Of a stretch of DNA of 63,660 bases, positions 61,818 through 63,660 are shown one piece after another; within the stretch, counting starts at the first letter, position 1, and each line of letters begins with the position of its first letter. Source of the stretch: Candidatus Zhuqueibacterota bacterium (lineage in GTDB: Bacteria > Zhuqueibacterota > Zhuqueibacteria > Residuimicrobiales > Oceaniaggregativiventaceae); assembly GCA_014728115.1 (NCBI GenBank), contig WJME01000171.1:1-63660 (forward strand). Reading direction: 5' to 3'. A program made the translations under genes and the position numbers. The notes beneath the pieces are model-generated. The model saw nothing but the letters and a program-made list of their open reading frames with translations. It was not told where the DNA came from and did not search any database.

Positions 61818-63158
61818 ATGTCAACCCAAACCACCCGTCGCGACTTTATACGAACGGCGTTTGCATGCCTAATTCCCATCTCCATTGGGTGTTCATGGAA
61901 ACAATCGCGAAAACCCAACATCATCCTGATCATGGCCGATGATTTGGGATACGGAGACATTGGGTGTTATGGCAGCGACACCATTAAAACGCCCCACCTG
62001 GATGCGCTGGCAAAAGGGGGACTTTTATTTACGGATTACTATGCCAATGCTCCCGTCTGTTCACCCACCCGCGCGGCCTTGTTAACCGGCCGCTATCAAC
62101 AACGCTCTGGCCTGGAAGGGGTCATCTATGTGCGCGGTGAAACCCGGCAGACCGGCATGGATCCATCCGAGATCACGTTCGCAAATGGCCTCAAAAACAA
62201 CGGGTATGCGACCGGACTGTTTGGCAAATGGCATCTTGGTTACAGAAAAAAATACAATCCCGTGCACCAGGGATTCGATGAGTTTAAAGGCTATGTCAGC
62301 GGCAATATTGACTATCATTCGCATTATGATAATGCCGGCATTTTTGACTGGTGGCATAATCTCGAACAGGTCAAAGAAGAGGGCTATTGCACCGATTTGA
62401 TCACCCGGCACACAATCGCTTTTATCAAAAAGCACAAGGATCGGCCATTCTGTGCGTACGTACCCTATGAAACACCCCATTGTCCTTATCAGGGGCCAAA
62501 GGACGAGCCTGAACGATTCCCTGATACAGATTTTACCTATGAAGGCAAACGTCCGGATCAAAAAAATGCCTACAAAGAGATGATCGAATCCATGGATGCG
62601 GGTATTGGCCATATTGTAAAAACCGTTACGGATTTGGGACTGGAAAAGGAGACCTTTATCTTTTTCTGCTCGGACAATGGTGCTGTCGGAAAGGTCGGAA
62701 GCAATGGCAGCTTGCGCGGACAAAAAGGCTCATTATGGGAAGGGGGTATACGAGTACCGGCGATCGCGTATTGGCCCGGAACCATCCCCGCAAACCTTAA
62801 GACCGATGTCCCGGCGATGAGCATGGATCTGTTTCCCACGCTCCTGGCGCTCACCAGAACATCCCATGAGGGAATTCCCCCGTTGGATGGAATCGATTTT
62901 ACACCGCTCTGGACGCAAACCCGCTTTGACCCCCATCGCACTCTGTTTTGGCGATATAGAAATCAAAAAGCTGTGCGGCAGGGGAAATGGAAACTCTTGA
63001 TAAATCATGACAAACCTCACTTGTTCGACCTGTTCAAAGATCCTCAGGAAGCTCAGGATCTCATAGATCAACATCCCCAGGTGGCGGCAGAGTTGCATGA
63101 TCAGTTGGATGCCTGGGAAACCGATGTATTGCATAGAGTTGAACTCAAGACCACTTGA
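61818..63158 (+). CDS. Exported sulfatase (arylsulfatase type, Cys-type active site)
   Basis: The 446-residue protein opens with a Tat signal (TTRRDFIRTAF) that ends in a lipobox-like SIGC (Cys25). The sulfatase core has Asp41/Asp42 in MADDLGYGD and the formylglycine site Cys81-Ser-Pro-Thr-Arg85 with the following LLTGRYQQRSG. Later blocks include GKWHLG, FFCSDNGAVG and KWKLL. It removes sulfate esters from glycans or small molecules outside the cytoplasm and needs a formylglycine-generating enzyme, not encoded here. The alginate locus itself carries no sulfatase. It has its own promoter and a poor ribosome binding site. Confidence 0.93.
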   Translation: MSTQTTRRDFIRTAFACLIPISIGCSWKQSRKPNIILIMADDLGYGDIGCYGSDTIKTPHLDALAKGGLLFTDYYANAPVCSPTRAALLTGRYQQRSGLEGVIYVRGETRQTGMDPSEITFANGLKNNGYATGLFGKWHLGYRKKYNPVHQGFDEFKGYVSGNIDYHSHYDNAGIFDWWHNLEQVKEEGYCTDLITRHTIAFIKKHKDRPFCAYVPYETPHCPYQGPKDEPERFPDTDFTYEGKRPDQKNAYKEMIESMDAGIGHIVKTVTDLGLEKETFIFFCSDNGAVGKVGSNGSLRGQKGSLWEGGIRVPAIAYWPGTIPANLKTDVPAMSMDLFPTLLALTRTSHEGIPPLDGIDFTPLWTQTRFDPHRTLFWRYRNQKAVRQGKWKLLINHDKPHLFDLFKDPQEAQDLIDQHPQVAAELHDQLDAWETDVLHRVELKTT

Positions 63159-63660
63159 TGATCCGACGGTATTCTATTTTGGACATCAGAAAAGTTACAG
63201 GGTCAATAAAGGCAGAGGAATCACTTTTAACATCCTATCTCATAAAACTCTCAAATTAGGGGCCGCTACGATCTGGACGTTTGGAGGACTGGTCCTCCTG
63301 CTCAAAGGAGCGAGTCTGCTCACCAAAGCGAGCGGCTTTGAAAAAGCCATCGCGTGGCCCCTGCTTGCCCTGGTATCTGGTTTCATTTTTGGCGGGATAA
63401 AGGCAAAATTCATCTTTACCAAAAATTGCCAAAAAAACCTCGAACGAATCGAGAAACTCGATAATCCTAAATTCTGGCAGTTTTTCAGGCCCAGATTCTT
63501 TGCTTTTTTGGCTGCCATGATTCTGACCGGCACCATACTCTCCCGGTTAGCGATGAACAATTACTCCCTTTTAATCGCAGTGGCAACGCTGGATATTTCC
63601 ATTGCCACCGCGCTCCTGGCAAGCAGCCGTGCCTTTTGGGGAAAAGTCTGCATAAAATGA
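63097..63660 (+). CDS. Small integral membrane protein of unknown function, start uncertain
   Basis: The frame ends with TGA at the last base of the window. From about 63240 it encodes a clear membrane protein: KTLKLGAATIWTFGGLVLLLKG, a second helix, a charged loop FTKNCQKNLERIEKLDNPKFWQFFRP, and two more helices. I recall similar four-helix proteins of about 140-150 residues but no assigned function. The expected start near FNILSHKTLK has no ATG, GTG or TTG; in-frame ATGs exist only inside the sulfatase end (63097, 63109, 63124). The true start may be a rare codon (ATC/ATT) after AGAGGA at about 63212, or the gene may be translated by read-through overlap. Confidence 0.6.
   Translation: MISWMPGKPMYCIELNSRPLDDPTVFYFGHQKSYRVNKGRGITFNILSHKTLKLGAATIWTFGGLVLLLKGASLLTKASGFEKAIAWPLLALVSGFIFGGIKAKFIFTKNCQKNLERIEKLDNPKFWQFFRPRFFAFLAAMILTGTILSRLAMNNYSLLIAVATLDISIATALLASSRAFWGKVCIK

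Overview
The window looks like chromosomal DNA of a Gram-negative bacterium in the wider FCB group but outside classical Bacteroidota, for example a Calditrichota/KSB1/Ignavibacteria-like lineage. Seven secreted proteins end in the NYPNPFN-type FlgD-like tail used as a type IX secretion (T9SS) sorting signal. Two PorV/FadL-like barrels and two TonB receptors with carboxypeptidase-regulatory-like N-domains are present. Most genes have a clear Shine-Dalgarno sequence, and several promoters are sigma70-like (TTGACA/TTGCAT, 17 bp, TATNNT), unlike the Bacteroidetes TTG/TAnnTTTG type. The species assignment is inference; no rRNA or tRNA gene was seen.

Left part (1-17.9 kb) is a mosaic of short operons. 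It holds a Gfo/Idh oxidoreductase plus sugar isomerase pair, a Zn/Cd P-type ATPase, a small secreted protein, a secreted GH39-like glycosidase and a DUF3788 protein. Two LOV-PP2C phosphatases (blue-light sensor type) follow, one with a homopolymer frameshift, flanking an SGNH hydrolase, an alpha/beta hydrolase and a VapBC toxin-antitoxin pair. A sialidase-fold lipoprotein, a URO-D family protein and a truncated VanX-like peptidase close the region. Its intergenic DNA carries arrays of degenerate heptamer repeats that run into the 3' ends of several genes and supply their stop codons.

The centre (18.0-48.5 kb) is a roughly 30 kb polyuronate (most likely alginate) utilisation locus, almost entirely on the minus strand. 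From its right end it encodes a FadR-type GntR repressor with a recognisable operator, a CBM9-containing exported protein, an SDR reductase, a DctPQM TRAP transporter and a PL15-like exo-lyase. A divergent membrane-anchored winged-helix regulator comes next, then an Alginate_lyase-family lipoprotein, a SusC-like receptor, a T9SS-exported partner, two PorV/FadL-like barrels and four T9SS-exported beta-helix proteins, one with the complete PL6 active site. The likely scheme is surface depolymerisation by beta-helix lyases, TonB-dependent import of oligomers, periplasmic cleavage by the lipoprotein and PL15-like lyases, TRAP import of monomers and reduction by the SDR.

The right part (48.7-63.66 kb) has a small secreted protein and an ECF sigma/anti-sigma/Spy-like stress operon. 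A cobalamin riboswitch with promoter and terminator controls a BtuB-like receptor and a BtuG-like beta-propeller protein with a T9SS tail. A metal-uptake operon follows: DtxR regulator, outer-membrane protein, TroA-like binding protein, ATPase and two permeases. Both permeases carry a C-terminal DtxR-like domain, as in chlamydial YtgCR. A Tat-exported sulfatase and a small membrane protein end the window.
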